A DNA stretch of 64,000 nt from assembly GCA_963923955.1 (NCBI GenBank), contig OZ000552.1:1736001-1800000 (forward strand), written 5' to 3'. Both the position numbers and the translations under genes were made by a program. The notes beneath the pieces were generated by a model, which made no database searches, had not been told where the DNA came from, and saw only the letters and a list, made by a program, of their open reading frames with translations. The stretch is from G963923955 sp963923955 (GTDB lineage Bacteria; Pseudomonadota; Gammaproteobacteria; Eutrophobiales; Eutrophobiaceae). Of this stretch, positions 63,173-64,000 are shown one piece after another. Each line of letters opens with the position of its first letter. The stretch's first letter is position 1.

Positions 63173-64000
63173 ATGCAACTGGATCCGCTAAGCGCCATCT
63201 CGCCCATTGATGGGCGCTATGCTCACAAGACTAAAAGTCTGCGCGCGATCTTCAGCGAATACGGCCTGATACAGCGGCGCGTCCTCGTTGAGGTGCGCTG
63301 GTTACAGGCATTGGCTGAGCACCCGCAGATCGAGGAAGTGCCGCGTTTAAGCCCGGCGGCGGATGCGCTACTCAATGGCCTTGTCGATGACTTTTCACTG
63401 GCAGACGGGCGGCGAATCAAGGCCATCGAGAAAACGAGCAACCACGATGTCAAGGCCGTTGAATATTTCTTGAAAGAAAAGGTCGCAGATAATGAGGAGC
63501 TTTCAAGCGTCTCGGAGTTTTTTCATTTTGGCTGTACCTCCGAAGACATCAATAACCTAAGCCATGCCATGATGCTGGCAGATGCCCGGCGGTGCCTGTT
63601 GCCGGAAGCGGATGCGTTGATGCAGGCCCTGGCCGCGATGGCGGATGCACAAGCGGCGCAGCCCATGTTGTCCCGGACGCATGGACAGGCCGCCTCGCCG
63701 ACCACGCTGGGCAAGGAAATAGCGCTCTTTGTGCATCGCCTCCAGGCGCAGCTACGCCAATTCAAAGACATCCGCATCCTGGGCAAGATGAACGGTGCGG
63801 TGGGGAATTTTAATGCCCATCTCGTCGGCTATCCGGACATCAACTGGATACAGCTCTCCAGGGGCTTTGTCGAATCCTTAGGAATTGACTGGAACCCGCA
63901 CACCACCCAGATAGAGCCGCATGATTATATGGCGGAATATTTTCATGCCCTGGCGCGGCTTAACACGATCCTGATCGACCTGTGCCGGGATCTGTGGGGC
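63173..64000 (+). CDS. purB: Adenylosuccinate lyase, N-terminal part (runs off the window)
   Basis: PurB acts twice in purine synthesis, releasing fumarate from SAICAR and from adenylosuccinate. The first 276 residues are visible. They open with MQLDPLSAISPIDGRY, the PurB signature, followed by TSNHDVKAVEYFLKEK, HFGCTSEDINNLSHA, LSRTHGQAASPTTLGKE with the catalytic His near 167, and KMNGAVGNFNAHL. The gene follows the aldo/keto reductase by 13 bp in the same direction. Confidence 0.97.
   Translation, partial: MQLDPLSAISPIDGRYAHKTKSLRAIFSEYGLIQRRVLVEVRWLQALAEHPQIEEVPRLSPAADALLNGLVDDFSLADGRRIKAIEKTSNHDVKAVEYFLKEKVADNEELSSVSEFFHFGCTSEDINNLSHAMMLADARRCLLPEADALMQALAAMADAQAAQPMLSRTHGQAASPTTLGKEIALFVHRLQAQLRQFKDIRILGKMNGAVGNFNAHLVGYPDINWIQLSRGFVESLGIDWNPHTTQIEPHDYMAEYFHALARLNTILIDLCRDLWG

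Overview
The window is a stretch of a gammaproteobacterial chromosome (moderate G+C, roughly mid-50s percent by eye). Housekeeping gene order is typical of that class: nnr-tsaE-amiB-mutL, ffs-dnaX-ybaB-recR, nrdR-ribD-ribE-ribBA-ribH-nusB-thiL, and gyrA-serC-pheA-aroA-cmk-rpsA-ihfB-lapA-lapB-pyrF. Other gammaproteobacterial markers are csiV beside mfd, sohB, lapA/lapB, a DUF2333 protein and ribonuclease T. I cannot name the genus from sequence alone.

Layout. (1) 1-7.5 kb: the 5' part of mutL (minus strand), then a type I restriction-modification locus on the plus strand (hsdR, hsdS, a DUF4160/DUF2442 gene pair, and a frameshifted hsdM). The locus splits the usual amiB-mutL junction. (2) 7.5-14.6 kb, minus strand: amiB, tsaE, nnr, orn, recR, ybaB, dnaX and the 4.5S SRP RNA. 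dnaX has a run of nine A residues where a -1 shift would make the short gamma subunit. (3) 14.7-15.5 kb: a promoter, then three full and one partial copy of a 165-bp unit. Each ends in a promoter-like segment and is followed by the first 14 nt of tRNA-Ser; the array runs straight into the intact tRNA-Ser(GGA). (4) 15.5-21 kb: a type III restriction-modification pair (mod, res) and a DUF4238 gene, ending on the stop codon of an ABC exporter. (5) 21-29 kb: ABC exporter, SohB peptidase, M28 peptidase, DUF192, DUF2333, a PNPOx-like protein and class I fumarase. (6) 29-35.6 kb: the thiL to glyA run (riboflavin synthesis, nusB, nrdR, glyA). (7) 35.6-42.1 kb: DUF815 ATPase, a small inverted-repeat element that supplies the stop codon of ppk2, ppk2, csiV and mfd. 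(8) 42.1-53.6 kb: pyrF to gyrA. (9) 53.8-64 kb: a metallo-beta-lactamase-fold enzyme, rnt, pyrC, a TonB-dependent receptor whose start codon sits on about 13 copies of a 7-bp repeat, an S9-family lipoprotein peptidase, an aldo/keto reductase and the start of purB.

How the parts work together. The two restriction-modification systems lie within 20 kb and have been inserted beside conserved genes (mutL/amiB and tRNA-Ser). The TonB receptor and S9 peptidase look like a peptide-uptake pair. They are bracketed by two related short inverted-repeat elements, and the 7-bp tract gives an ON/OFF switch: losing or gaining one unit brings a stop codon into frame immediately after the tract.

The signals most worth following are the 165-bp tRNA-Ser-linked array, the phase-variable receptor with its bracketing elements, and the dnaX A9 site.
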